Part shown: piece by piece, positions 12,301-23,036 of the stretch
How positions within the stretch are numbered: the first letter of the stretch is position 1
Layout of the letters: each line of letters begins with the position of its first letter
Source: Phlebotomus papatasi
Taxonomy: Eukaryota > Arthropoda > Insecta > Diptera > Psychodidae
Assembly (NCBI RefSeq): GCF_024763615.1
Contig: NC_077224.1
Coordinates: 23,901,078-23,965,077, forward strand
Direction of reading: 5' to 3'
DNA: 64,000 nt
Notes under the pieces: model-generated
Told to the model about the DNA's origin: nothing
The model's database searches: none
Seen by the model: only the letters and a program-made list of their open reading frames with translations
Translations under genes and position numbers: made by a program

Positions 12301-12833
12301 ACAATTGAAAAAAAAAACAATTTTCTCGAATTTATACACACTAAATACTAAAATTTTATTGCAGGGTAAATAATTTTTATCATCTCATTTAACAAGAAAT
12401 TTTTAATGATTACCAAAAAATTATGTAAAGCTCTTTTTATCTCGAAACTTTTGAACGTTTTTGGCCATTAGAGTTCAAATGAGTGCATCAGCATTTAATT
12501 GATCATATAGAAACGTCAGTAGCTTTTTATTTTATTTTTTATTGCTTTGTCACTCATTCTGTAATTCATTGTGAATGATTTAAGTGAAAACCACTTGAAG
12601 CAGATTCATTATCAAATTCCGAGTCTTAATTCTGATAAAATAGGCGGTAATATCATTGCTCTCGAGCACTTTTACACCCGCAATTGCTCACACCAGTGGC
12701 AATTGATAACATCCTCTGATCGCCCCAATTCCCACAGCTACTCACCATAATCCGGATTGGGATGAACGCTGGGAATCCTCAGATATTCCCTGAAGATTTT
12801 GATTTCTTCATTATTTTCCCACTTTTCTGTCAT
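9348..12833 (-). CDS. Acy1: Aminoacylase-1, tandem copy 1
   Basis: Predicted N-acyl-L-amino-acid amidohydrolase, a cytosolic M20 di-zinc enzyme that deacylates N-acetyl amino acids. Two exons: exon 1 is 12746-12833 (ATG at 12833, 29 codons plus one base) and exon 2 is 9348-10462. The GT-AG junction rebuilds DYG/VPC... to give 400 aa, against about 408 in human ACY1. Expected residues are present: metal ligand H79 in SHMDVVP, bridging D112 in ARGSQDMK, catalytic E146 and ligand E147 in PDEEVGG, E174 in LDEG, and a C-terminal LLHDHDE histidine. There is no signal peptide. The 2,283-bp intron is swollen by transposons, whereas copies 2 and 3 keep introns of about 0.2 kb. Reading upstream of 10462 runs into intron sequence, so the apparent longer frame there is not coding. 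Confidence 0.93.
10512..10597 (+). mobile_element. Terminal fragment of the GGCTTCG-type TIR element
   Basis: It matches the left end of the element at 2007, including the TTCATATTTTTCCCATATTC and TTTAATGAA blocks. No opposite end is found nearby, so this is a truncated copy in the aminoacylase intron. Confidence 0.5.
10771..11267 (-). mobile_element. 5'-truncated non-LTR retrotransposon, 3' end
   Basis: A minus-strand frame (stop at 10906, open back to the MITE at 11268) encodes a C-terminal stretch with the FWNELPPLPR-type motif seen at the carboxy ends of many non-LTR reverse transcriptase proteins. Short TGTAAA-type repeats at 10771-10800 form its 3' tail. All upstream coding sequence is missing: the fragment was cut off or displaced by the MITE. 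It is non-functional. Confidence 0.6.
11268..11690 (+). mobile_element. 423-bp TIR element (CGTTCAGTAATAACCTT), copy 1
   Basis: The ends CGTTCAGTAATAACCTT and AAGGTTATTACTGAACG are inverted repeats. An inverted copy of almost the same length is at 14066-14487. The two copies flank the promoter and first exon of aminoacylase copy 1. Confidence 0.75.
11921..12053. mobile_element. MITE of the TGCCCAACGCACAATAAC family, copy 1
   Basis: Mirrored ends (TAATGCCCAACGCACAATAAC and GTTATTGTTCGC) surround a central palindrome, ATCTAGATCTAGTCATCTC, and CAATGAGAGTGAGTGA. Better-preserved copies are at 36359, 36491, 38573 and 38722. Confidence 0.65.
12072..12210 (+). repeat. About 138-bp dispersed MITE-like repeat, copy 1
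   Basis: It carries AGCCGAGAGACGGCTTAACG and, mirrored, CTCTCGGCTTAAGTCG. A direct copy lies at 13326-13462, on the other side of exon 1 of aminoacylase copy 1. Confidence 0.65.
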
Positions 12834-13325
12834 TTTGTGTTAGGCGCCACGTCAACAGCTAAAATCCAAACAAATTCACTTTCACTCGCGATTTCTTAGC
12901 AGAAAAGTGCCCACGATGTCTCCTGGTGCGCTCTCGAGAGACAACTGGTTTAAAAATAAACCCACAGTTGGAATTTATGGTGAGAAATCCACCAGAGATA
13001 GCACACCAGTGGAAATTTGCGCGAGTGTTTTTGTCTGTTCAGTGAGTATGTTTTTGTGTTTTAAATTGGCTTTAAGAATGGTTCTATTTGCACTTATCAG
13101 TGAGCAGAGAGATTAGAATTGTTAACCGCAGACTCGTAAGATATTCAAGGGCACCTTATTGTGGTTTGGAACAATTTTGTGAAACAAATCGTGTAAATTG
13201 GTGCAAGTTTGAACAAACTGTGCCAGTAGGGAACTTTCTTACGGTAAAATTGGTACTGCAACATTTTCTAGAGTGCACCGCCATCTAGTGAGGGAGGTAT
13301 CTATACGGGAATATGTAATGAGATT
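12834..13325 (-). promoter_or_regulatory. Upstream region of aminoacylase copy 1 with a GATA site
   Basis: Blocks here (GAGACAACTGGT, CACAGTTGGAATTTA, AAGAATGGTTCT, then CTTATCA at 13093-13099 before AGAGATTAG) recur in the same order upstream of copy 3 (24840-25020). On the gene strand CTTATCA reads TGATAAG, a GATA-factor consensus. The conservation suggests a duplicated promoter. No clear TATA box is seen. Confidence 0.45.
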
Positions 13326-13462
13326 AAGGGCCTTGACAGACCTGAGGATTAGCCGAGAGACGGCTTAGCGTAATTATATTAGAAATAATGGTTAAAGTGC
13401 ATTTCCATAATTTTCCACTAAGTCACCTCTCGGCTTAAGTCGTGTGTCTAGGGCATAACGCA
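13326..13462 (+). repeat. About 138-bp dispersed MITE-like repeat, copy 2
   Basis: Direct repeat of 12072-12210, sharing GACAGACCTGAGGATTAGCC and GTGTCTAGGGCATAAC. Confidence 0.65.
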
Positions 13463-14065
13463 TAAAAGCACAATATTTTGCGAAATTTAACTTTATTCAG
13501 CAATTAATCTCCCTCAATCCTTTCAATTGTTCCGTGATACATGAATTGCAACTAATTTTTTAATAATCCCCCCTCCAGTTGACGTAACGTAATCCTTCAT
13601 TTGTACCACTTTTATTAACTGAGATTCTTTACAAACTCAGCTTTATGGTCAGCGGTCCGAGGTGAAATGCGACCTCTTCGGACCCAAAATTTGTATTTAC
13701 ACGTTTTGATGTCAAAAACCGATTTTCCGACTGTTCGGCCGTTAACTACGTAGTAAAAACGCTCTAGGAAGAGAACGGAAAGAGATATTGACAAGCGGTT
13801 TTCAGCCAAGGTTAGATATCAGGGAGATAACGTCAGATGGTGATATCAGATCCATCCCCCGAATCCCCCAGTCTTCCGCCATTTTGGTATACCTCTAAAT
13901 GTTGTTTTCTCAATAAATCAATCGCAATGGAATGGATTGGAATCAAATTTGAGAGTTTTCAATTAATAAAAAGTCAAGCCCCGCCCCCCCCCTCTGCTCA
14001 ACCCTAATCTTTTAATTTTGATGATTTGGAAAGCTCTGAACACCCCAACTTCAACTGATTCTTCT
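13463..14065. other. Intergenic, no gene recognised
   Basis: A short minus-strand frame (13615-13809) has no recognisable domain. C-rich runs occur near 13980. Nothing else is supported. Confidence 0.5.
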
Positions 14066-14487
14066 CGTTCAGTAATAACCTTCCCGATTTGAGAGCTCTC
14101 TCCGGTAGAGGTTTTTCCTTTACCGATTCGAAGGTATATCAGAGAGAACTTACCTAAAAAACCGTTGGATGTTCGAACGTTTAAACCGACGAGTTACACA
14201 AAAATGAGCAAGTTCCTAAAAAGGACATCTCTTTGAGTGAAAGAGCAATTAAGACGTTCTTTCATTCTGAAATTCCACAAAACTACACAAAAATTCAATT
14301 TTTGCAGCAATTTTTGCACACTGTTGTTGACATTGTTGACGATTGAAGTGTCAAAAATATCGAAATTCGCAATGGCAGAACAATCAGCGCTAAAGCGGCG
14401 AGTACGTGAACTTGCACTTTAGGCTTCCGGTAGATTTTCGAATGGGTTTGGCTTGGCTTTGTCTCTTCGAAAGGTTATTACTGTACG
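14066..14487 (-). mobile_element. 422-bp TIR element (CGTTCAGTAATAACCTT), copy 2, inverted
   Basis: It is inverted relative to 11268-11690, with the same ends and interior blocks (AAAGCGGCGAGTA, TTTGGCTTGGCTTTGTCTC). Interior differences are scattered point changes and small indels, and there is no coding capacity. An apparent short frame inside it (14237-14422) is part of the repeat. Confidence 0.75.
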
Positions 14488-14499
14488 AAGCCATTTAAT

Positions 14500-15180
14500 C
14501 GCATATCCGATTAATTAAAAAAAAAACAATTTTCGAAATTTCGGTGTCGAATATTTCGAAAACTAGACGGTGCTTTTTCTTAAAATATTAGTATGTTGTA
14601 GCAAAGGCCGAGACCTTTTCAACGGTGGGTAGCACTCCTCCCTCAATGTTCCCTAACCTGAGTTATAATTGAAAATGTCTTGACTGGACCATATTTTCAG
14701 TGTTTCTGAAGCGATTTCGATGAAATTTTAGTATACATTGCATGTGAGATCGAGATCGGTTCTAATTATTAGAATATGAAAAATTTTGGTGTTTTGGAAA
14801 GCTTCATGGAGTACTACAAGGCTATAACACCCAAATTTCATCCGATTAATCGAAAAAACGATTTTCGAAATTTCGATTTCGAGTATTTCGAAAATTAGCA
14901 GATGCTTTTTCTTTTAATTTTAGTATGTTGCAGCTGAGGTCGAAACCTTCCCAACGGTGGATCGCACTCCTACCTCGATGTACCCTGACCTGAGCTATAA
15001 CCAAAAATGTCTTGACCGGACTGCATTTTCTGTGATTATGAAATGATTTTAATGGAATTTTAATGAGATCGAGCTCTTTCTAACGATCGGTCCCATCTGT
15101 CCCTACTCCAACCCACTGTGCCCCGACCATTACTATATCCAAATGGACCGGACTCTATCTCTAATGTTTATTAACTGATT
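14500..15180. repeat. Tandem repeat of a roughly 320-bp unit
   Basis: CCGATTAAT...TTTCGAAATTTCG...CAACGGTGG...AAAATGTCTTGAC occurs at 14502-14690 and again at 14821-15015 with a period near 320 bp. A third, decayed unit follows. Related language (CTTTGACCTT, ACGAAATT) occurs in the 53.6-54.2 kb repeat. Confidence 0.6.
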
Positions 15181-15238
15181 TCAATGACCTTTTTTTCTTT
15201 TGCTGATCTATTGTACTCAAACTATTTAAAATAGAAAT

Positions 15239-15730
15239 TGACCAGTGATAAGCCCAGATAAGCTTATGGTAGCTGAGATTCTTTACAGGTGACCTCGAAA
15301 TGCGTGCAACTCGAGGTCTTCTCAACTAGGAATGCGTGAAAATTCGATTGTGAGTTGAATTTTGGAGGTAAAGAATTGCGTCGAGCCAATTTTATCCGTT
15401 TCGGCCGCCGACAACAGTTTGCTTGATGCGATTCATTAGCCTCACAATGTAACTCACAATATTGATGGGGAAACCGGAATATTAGACTTGATCACTGATG
15501 AAGGCTCGGAGTCTGAGCCGAAAGCTTTGAGAAAAATTGATGAGTTTTCCTTGAGAGATCCCATTTCCCGACGATTTCCGGTTTCCCCATCAATATAGTT
15601 ATCCTCACGTTGGTTTTTGCTTCACAGTAACTCACAATAGAATTTTCATGCATTCTGAGTTACAAGCATTCCGAGGTCGCATGCAAAGAATCTCGGCTAT
15701 CACCAGTTTATCAGGCTTATCACTGGTCAT
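15239..15730. mobile_element. Nested inverted-repeat element
   Basis: The outer arms (ACCAGTGATAAGCC... and ...GGCTTATCACTGGT) are inverted and include the mirrored GAGATTCTTTACAGGTGACC region. An inner pair, TTGATGGGGAAACCGG (15459) and CCGGTTTCCCCATCAA (15578), marks a second element inserted near the centre. Confidence 0.6.
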
Positions 15731-16614
15731 TGTCATTCTCTCAAGCCAGAGTTTTTAAATATAATTTGGAAAAAAAATTCCAAAGATTTCTGTAAGTTTC
15801 AGATCAATGACATTGAAACATTCCTTTTTGAATTTTCAAGGTCAAAACTTGAATTCAAAAAATCTTATAAATAAATAAATCTTATAGATCTTATAAGTAA
15901 AGCACCCGGGACTTTGCGGGATACTCGAATTCGAAACTCGAAGTACTCTTTTAGTAATGTTAATCTTTTCACATATTTCTCGTGCCCATATCTATTCAAT
16001 ATGCATTTAAATTAATCTATAAATCATTTTCAAACTATTTCGAAGTTAAAAATTAATCAAGAAGGTTTTTGAAAAAATTATCAACATTTAATGTAATTTT
16101 ATAAAATTATACCGATTCTTTACCGATTCATTACCTTTTGGAACCGATGCAGTCGGTTTTGGGATTTCAAAACCTTTCAAATAAATCTAAATTTGACTAA
16201 ATTGGTTAAAATTTAGGCCTTCCAGGGTGGTTTAATTTTGACCTTGAATAATTCAAGATGGCAATTTTTCCGGTGAAATCCAAAAATAAATTAAATTGCT
16301 ATTACCAATTTTTAAATAAGTAAAAAAAAATGTTTTTGGAGGGTTGAACGGGGGGAGCTGATTTGGGTAAGTTAGTTAACTGGAGAATGTAGAATTATGG
16401 GGGTGTCACCAAAAGCCGCAAGTCGATATCTCTCACCGTTCAGGAGCCAGAATTTTTAGAATTTTGGGAAATAATCGATACAAAAATGGTTAAAATGCAA
16501 ATAAAAATAAATATTTACATGCTCCAGCAGATGAATGGATTCAGAAAGGTAATTCACAAGCGTAACTAGATAAGTTTTTGACTGGTTACTGGTTAATATA
16601 TATTTTATCTTTTC
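15731..16614. other. Intergenic, no gene recognised
   Basis: AT-rich. There are faint traces of the ACCGATGCAGTCGGTTTTGG and ATTCAAGG repeat seen at 53.6 kb. No reading frame carries a recognisable domain. Confidence 0.45.
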
Positions 16615-17000
16615 GTACAGAATTAGATCTTGAAAAATTCGAAAATCTGTTTGAAGATCCAAAAAAGAGACTTTCTTACTTCTTAATACTTTCGCAATCT
16701 TGTTCGAATTTCACATTGCTGTGAGGAAAAAAAAACAGAACAACGACGTTTACTGTTCTCGCCCCAATATTTAATCACTCCATAATCACTGAGTAAGTCT
16801 TTTGCGAGCTTTTTAGTGTGATATTTGATAAATTTTCCCCACCATGTTCAAAAATTTAGTATGAAAACTCGAAATTGTATTTGAATTCTTCGAACATCAA
16901 CGACTTTTTGTGCAAATAGAGTTCCATTTACCTTTCATCCAAGACACTATTGGAGAATAAATTTCTACTTCTGTTTGGGCTCTATAAAGATAATTTTCCT
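16615..17000 (-). repeat. Dispersed repeat family R, inverted copy
   Basis: Blocks AACGACGTTTACTGTTCT, TTAATCACTCCATAATCACT, GACTTTTTGTGCAAATAGAG and CCAAGACACTATTGGAGAA occur here in reverse complement relative to 20225-20705 and 48650-49395. No coding function is seen. Confidence 0.65.
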
Positions 17001-17296
17001 GACTGCTTAAAATAATGGATAGTGTGTCGGATGAACACAAAATGGAGTGTTGTATGAGATAATTGGTTTTGGCCATGGCTAAATTTCCGATTAACCAGAT
17101 CAACCAGGCAATCGACAAACAAAATAGATAGTAACCACACCAGTAACAATTTGACTAGTTACGTTCAAGAATTTGACCTCAGATTTCGGTTCCTTAAAGG
17201 ACCTTCCAACAAGTCACTTACCAATTAATCTCTCTACTCTAGTATCCCTTATCTGTCCCATATCAAATAATACGTCACCATGCCTTATCTTATGGG

Positions 17297-18714
17297 TCAG
17301 CAATTTGCTACCCTATCAATAATCTTCTTGAAGATATCGATGCCCCGAAGATAAACGTCTGCTTGGAGGAATTCATCGTGATCGTGTAGGAGCACCGGAG
17401 TATTGTTCATAGGTGAGAATCCAATTGCAGGAATGCCCATCTGTCTCAAGTACCGACTGTCTGTTTGGGCAGGGAAGACTTGCGGGTGGATATTGAGTTT
17501 TAGCTCATCAATAGCTCCCTTGAAGGCTGTCCAGTAAATATTGGAATCATCCAGTTTTGTTGCCGGAAGCGTAAAGACGTCTCTGTACTCAAATTCTAAT
17601 TCAATCCCATCTCCAGCCTCTTTAATCCAATTCTTAAGCTGTTGTTCGAATTCCTTAAGATTTACATCCACAGCAAAACGAATATCAAAGCCAATTTTCA
17701 GCATTGGAGGAACAATATTTGACTGGACACCGCCAGAAATAGTTGTGAGATTTATTGTTGTAACGTCTCCCATCAAGAGATCAGGATTATTCTCCAAACG
17801 TTGAGCTTCTTTCTCACGGAAATCCATCATTTTGTCCAAGATCTTGCGGAGTTTTTCTCCAGCGGTGTTCTTGTGCAGCAGAGATCCATGGCCAGGGGTT
17901 CCTGAGCATTTGAAGTGGATACACCAACATGATCTTTCTGCATAGAATACGGGAAAGATTTCTGTCGGACTGGCGATTCCCTCGTCTAGGGCGAATCCCA
18001 CATTCAGAGTGCGGAAATCTGCAGTCTGGACAAAACTTGCCATTCCCAGTAGTCCAACTTCCTCATCTGGCACGAAGGATGCATGAATTGTCCTCTTGAG
18101 AACAATTCCGTCTCTCTTGAGAGCTCTCAATGCTCCCAGGAACTGCGTCCCTACGCATTTCATGTCCTGGGATCCTCTAGCGAAGATCTTCCCGTCGGAA
18201 TCCAGATGGGCAGAGAAGGGAGGATGTGACCATTTCTCTGGGAAAACGGGAACGACGTCCATGTGGCTGTTTAGGAGGATAGCCGGCAGTGAGGGATCAC
18301 TTCCTTTCAGACTGAGGATAACAATGGGATTCTTCTCGTTTACGGGATAGAAGACTTTGAAGTCCATCCCGAGGGATGAAGCCTGACGGCGCAGGAAGTC
18401 AACGCAAGGAACTGAAGGAAAAGAAAATTATTCCAAATTACATGGATCACTCTGAAACACCCTGTATTTCACACGAGCTATAATTTATTTCTTTAATTTA
18501 CTCTTTTTTATTTGCTGTACTTTTTATCTGTAAATTTCTGTAGGATTATTTCACTGAAAATGGTGGCAAATCTTCAGAGAATTTCTTCCAAACTTTCCTT
18601 AACTTCATGAATATCCTCCAACTTACCATAATCCGGATTGGGATGAACGCTGGGAATTCTCAGGTACTCCCTGAAGATTTTGATCTCCTCGTTATTTTCC
18701 CACTTTTCCGTCAT
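17297..18714 (-). CDS. Acy1: Aminoacylase-1, tandem copy 2
   Basis: Same two-exon structure as its neighbours: exon 1 is 18627-18714, the GT-AG intron is 215 bp, and exon 2 is 17297-18411, giving 400 aa. The N-terminal half is almost identical to copy 3. M20 residues are kept: SHMDVVP, ARGSQDMK, PDEEVG, LDEG and LLHDHDE. Two differences sit close to the active site. The PDEEVGGKLGM loop is one residue shorter (PDEEVGLLGM), and the PGGTDSRYVRE segment reads PAQTDSRYLRQ, closer to the AATDNRY of vertebrate enzymes. These suggest altered substrate choice rather than loss of activity, since the frame is intact. Deacylation of N-acyl amino acids is inferred from family membership. Confidence 0.93.
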
Positions 18715-19106
18715 TTTTCCAGAGCCACGTTAAAATGAATGAATAAGAGCTTCTCTCACTTACGACTTCTGACCAAAAAAACTTTCTGAAGCTCTCTCGA
18801 AAGACGCTTGCGGAAATTCTGTGAGAAATCCACTTATAAATTTATTGCTAATATACAGCACACAAGGGATTTTTCAGAGATTTGCAAAATTTGTATGTGT
18901 TATTCATTTTTTATATTTTATTTATTTATTTATTTATGTAATGAAGTACTCTTTTCCACAATTTTATATTGTTTCGAAATTATGTAGAAACTCTGACTCT
19001 TTTATTTTAGCTGATACACACTAGGGAGATTATCCAAGACTCACCAGTGTATTTCGCAATATCAACGATATTTCGAAATGCTTCGTAAGATTTGTTCGTT
19101 CCTGTA
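18715..19106. other. Upstream flank of aminoacylase copy 2
   Basis: 18770-18840 still resembles the region upstream of copy 1 (GAAGCTCTCTCGAAAGAC, GTGAGAAATCCAC). The CTTATCA motif conserved at copies 1 and 3 is not present in the equivalent place. Low-complexity TTTA repeats lie at 18918-18938. Confidence 0.45.
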
Positions 19107-19478
19107 GGGGAATTCTCTAATTTTCGTGACATTATCACGCGTGAGTTCGAAACCTGACAATGCCAATCTAGCTTTTTTTGTCATATCATATGAGTTCGAA
19201 AGTGCAATTCGTTGCTTTTTTGGATTTTTTAATGAAGTCCCTTTACTTTTTACTATTCCTTTTATTTATTATGATTTTTTTTGGTTGATTTGTTTAATAA
19301 AATTCATTGTCATTTGAATTACCAGAAATCTCAAATATGTGACTTCTGGCAATGCCACGTGAGCTGAAATGGCAATGTCACGGCTACAGAATCGCATTTT
19401 TGAAAAAAAAAACTCTCCTAAAATTCGAACCCAATGTGTCATATCATATGGCATTGCCAGAGCGTTACAGAATTCCCC
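19107..19478 (-). mobile_element. MITE of the GGGGAATTCTGTAA family, copy 1
   Basis: It starts GGGGAATTCTCTAATTTTCG and ends GCGTTACAGAATTCCCC, flanked by TA. It is inverted relative to 43012-43360, and the two share blocks such as GTGACATTGCCA, CATATTTGAGATTTCTGG and CATATGATATGACA. No transposase is encoded. Confidence 0.75.
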
Positions 19479-19577
19479 TACTGAAATAAAGTTTTTCAAC
19501 AGTCGGTTAGTTTTTTCAGAGTGAAAAGTGATTTTGTAGCCGTGATATTGTCATGTGGCATTCTCTGAAGTCTCATA

Positions 19578-19811
19578 CAGTAGACTCTCACTCAATCGGC
19601 TCTTTTTCAATCGGGTGACAAATTTTGTTGACAATTTTCACGTTTAATTATGAAGCTAATTCGCTCAAATTCGCAGTAGTTCTTCCTATTTTATCGTGAT
19701 TCTTTATAATTGAGCGCTTTTTGTGGAATTTACAAAGGCTTTGACGCTCAATTCTATCGCTAAACCGGATGACATTTTGCCCCATATTCCCGATTGAGAG
19801 AGAGTCTACTG
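19578..19811. mobile_element. Pogo-like MITE, copy 3
   Basis: The ends CAGTAGACTCTCACTCAATC and GATTGAGAGAGAGTCTACTG are inverted. TA precedes the left end; the right flank is TT. The interior is nearly identical to 21559-21794. Confidence 0.75.
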
Positions 19812-19850
19812 TTTGATATTTCTGTCAATTCAAATAAGATTTTATAAGAA

Positions 19851-19940
19851 AATTTGCGTTTTCGAAAACTCGATTGACATTGTCAAGTTTCGAACTCACG
19901 TGTGACAATGCTACAATAATTACTTACAGAATTCCCCTAC
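19851..19940. mobile_element. Fragment of the GGGGAATTCTGTAA MITE family
   Basis: It ends TTACAGAATTCCCCTA near 19940 and contains the family blocks CGAACTCACGTGTGACAATG. The other half is missing or displaced by the nearby pogo-like insertion. Confidence 0.5.
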
Positions 19941-20224
19941 TGATGATTAAAATTATAAAAACTGGGAAATATAGAATACTTAGCTTTTGTTCGAAAAACG
20001 TGCTATACCGTAAAGTTTTACCGGTTTTACCAGTTTTGCTTAACGTTCTACGCTTTCATTAATTTAGAAAAACATCCATAGTCTTCTGAAAACTTTTTAG
20101 CTTTATTTTTCTGGTCTATTAACTTATTGACAAATGAGTCTGAAAAATACGGATTTTCGAAAATATTTCGAACATCAAGCTTTTCAGAACTCTTAAACAG
20201 GAGTCTTTCGAAATATACTCAAAT

Positions 20225-20705
20225 ATTCTCTATGGGCTCAAATAGAAGTAGATTTTGATTCTCCAATAGTGTCTTGGATAAAAGGTAAATGGAACTCTAT
20301 TTGCACAAAAAGTCGTTAAAGTTCGAAGAATTCAAATTCAATTTCGAATTTTCATACTAAATTTTCGACCAAGGTGGGGAAAATTTGTCAATTATCACAC
20401 TAAAAAACTGGCAAAAGAGTTATTTAGTGATTATGGAGTGATTAAATACTGGGGCAAGAACAGTAAACGTCGTTGTTCTGTTTCTTTCCTCACAATAATG
20501 TGAAGACCGTCACATTTTGACACTTCAGCACTTCGAAATTCGAATAGAATTGCGAAAGTATAAAGAAGTAAGAACACTTGGCTATATTGATCTAATTTGA
20601 ATCCGACAGCCGTAAAAGTAAATAAAGAAGAAAAAGAAGACGTAAGAAAGTCTCTTTTTTGAATCTTCAAATAGATTTTCGAAGTTTTCAAGATCTACTT
20701 CTGTA
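20225..20705 (+). repeat. Dispersed repeat family R, uninterrupted copy
   Basis: This copy provides the uninterrupted reference for the interrupted copy at 48650: TTGATTCTCCAATAGTGTCT, TAAATGGAACTCTATTTGCA, ATCACACTAAAAAACTGGC and AACGTCGTTGTTCTGTT follow in order. It has no recognisable protein. Confidence 0.65.
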
Positions 20706-21558
20706 CGAAAAGTATGCATTGGTCTTCTGGGAAATCTCTAATGGTAGTTATCCCCTGAGATAAAATCGATAAACTCCCTACTATCTTTTACAATACTAAG
20801 TGTGTCTCGGCTATCACAGGACATTTAAATTTACACCTTACAGCTTAATAAGAGTTTTGTATTTCGAAAAGTTCATTTTGAATCAGAATAAAGAGAATAA
20901 AAGTCCCCTTGCTCATTCTCATGAGAAAGTTTTAGGCTCGAAGTAAGTTCGAAAATGTCTCGGTATCGATATCAACTTTTGTGTCGCAATTTGCAATGTG
21001 AATTATTAAATTAATTATGTTAATGCTATTTTTACTATTAATTCGTGAAATGATAAAACACACATGGTGAAAAGGATCAGGATTTGGGTTCAATTTATTT
21101 GATAAATTAGGACGCAAAATATTTCAGTAGACCATTCATTAACTGGGAAACTTGCTACTTATGATAATTCCAGAATTCTTTGAATAATGCTTTAACGTTT
21201 TCAATTTTATAACCCCATAAAATAAAAATAGGGCCATATTTAAAAGAGGGCAATATGATTCGAAATAAAATTCCGCATTTGGATTTTACTCCCCCCTCCC
21301 ACCCCCTTAAATTTTTTTTCAACCGAAAATGACTAAAATGGCTCATAAAATCTACTCTTCAGTAAAAAGAAAAAACTGGCTTCATGTTCGAAATGAAAAC
21401 CTTCTATCTTTTAGTTTTATCGATGACGTATTTCCAGAATTTTTAAAATAGCTTTTGGGAACCATTTCTAAATGGATTAATTTTGATTTTAAATTTGAAA
21501 CCTCCATTTCGAAGTAAAATTCGAACTAAAACTCAGCATTGGCCCGATGCATTTTATA
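20706..21558. other. Intergenic, no gene recognised
   Basis: AT-rich. A short C-rich block (CCCCCCTCCCACCCCC) lies near 21291. No reading frame or repeat was convincing. Confidence 0.5.
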
Positions 21559-21794
21559 CAGTAGACTTTCGCTCAATTGGCTCTTTTTCTATCGGGCGAA
21601 AAATTTTGTTGACAATTTTCACGTTGAATTATGAAGCTAATTTGCTCAAATTCGCTGTAGTTCTTCCTATTTTATCGTGATTCTTTATAATTGAGCGCTT
21701 TTTTGTGGAATTTACAAAGGCTTTGACGACCAAATCTATCGATAAACCGGATGACATTTTGCCCGAAATTCCCAATTGAGAGAGAGATCTACTG
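21559..21794. mobile_element. Pogo-like MITE, copy 4
   Basis: The ends CAGTAGACTTTCGCTCAATT and CAATTGAGAGAGAGATCTACTG are inverted, with TA before the left end. It is close to copy 3 with scattered substitutions. Confidence 0.75.
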
Positions 21795-21895
21795 CACTTT
21801 TCGGTGCTCAAAATCTTCTTCGAAAACTCTTATTCCTGGGAAGCGAGTTCACAGTCAAATCATATTAAAAAATAATTCAAGTGATTCGAGTACTA

Positions 21896-22110
21896 GGGGA
21901 AAAGTACTCTCCCTTCGAACGTTCAAGTCTTCGATTAATGTGAATTTTCTATTATTTTTCCTAAGAGTCTTACACATTTCTATCAATCATTAGTTAGCTT
22001 TTTATCAATTATTGATAATTATGTGTTAATTTTGTGTAAATTTCTTAGCAAAATTGAAAGAAATTCACTTATTCGAAGGCATGAACGTTCGAAGGGAGAG
22101 TACTTTCCCC
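21896..22110. mobile_element. MITE, GGGGAAAGTGCTCTCCC family, copy 2
   Basis: TIRs match the copy at 6264-6475 and TA flanks both sides. The interior keeps the ATCAATTATTGATAAT palindrome type. Confidence 0.7.
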
Positions 22111-22524
22111 TACTGAAGTTCGAAATGTTTCGAAATAAAACAAAAAAAGTCTACACTAGGACTTGTATTGTAAAACTAGAAAAATATTATTATTATTTTA
22201 AAATAGAATCTATAGGTACTAGACTTTCTATTTTAGTCAGGGTATTGTTGGGAGACTTAGGGTGGAAAAAATTTATCTCAGGAACGAACCACAAAGGGAG
22301 ATTTCCCGAGACTCACTGGTGCATAGCAAAGTGAGATGCATTTAGAAATCTCTCCAGTGCAATGTAGAAGATGCCACAAATTAAAGTTTTGGGCATAATA
22401 AACTAGAAAAATAAAGTAATAATAGGAAAAAATAAATATTAGATGATAAGTATTTTGTAAAACAAATTAAACTGATTCTTGACTTTGTTTTGATTTATTC
22501 GATTTATTGTAATCTGAACCAGTA
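22111..22524. other. Intergenic, no gene recognised
   Basis: It contains a GGGAGATTTCCCGAGACTCA motif (22299) that recurs in altered form near 19023 and 22920, so a decayed repeat is likely. No gene is supported. Confidence 0.45.
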
Positions 22525-22750
22525 GCGGAATTCTGTAACAGTATGACAATGGCATATGACAAGTTTAAAATTTTTAATGCCGTAAATTTGGAAGTTACTA
22601 ATTAAAAATCCGTCTCATATAAGTTACTGTAAGCTTCATAGACCGGCTTGCAATGGTCATTCGATACTCATACGCTTCTATGTTGGCCTACTCCCGAATT
22701 TACTTTGAAAATTTGTCATATGACATTGTCATATTGTTACAGAATTCCCC
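22525..22750. mobile_element. MITE of the GGGGAATTCTGTAA family, short form
   Basis: GCGGAATTCTGTAACAGTAT at the left and ATATTGTTACAGAATTCCCC at the right form TIRs around a different, shorter interior (226 bp) than the 370-bp form. Confidence 0.65.
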
Positions 22751-23036
22751 TATAGATCAAAAATCCGTGCAATTTCTCTTATAAACCTTGAACTGATCGA
22801 AATTTTTAAAATAAGTGTTTTTTATTTACTTTTTTTTAACACTTTTTCGTTGTTTCGAAATAGAAAATCTCTGAAATTTTCTCTTTTAGTCGAGACACCC
22901 TAAAAAAGAAAAATATATAAGGGAGATTTCTGCTCAAGAATGAACCATTCTAGAGGCAATTTTCTAAGATTCTCGAATGGATTTGAAGTCCTTGCTTATA
23001 AGATTTCAGGCGAAAAATATCCAGTCTGTTCCTGAA

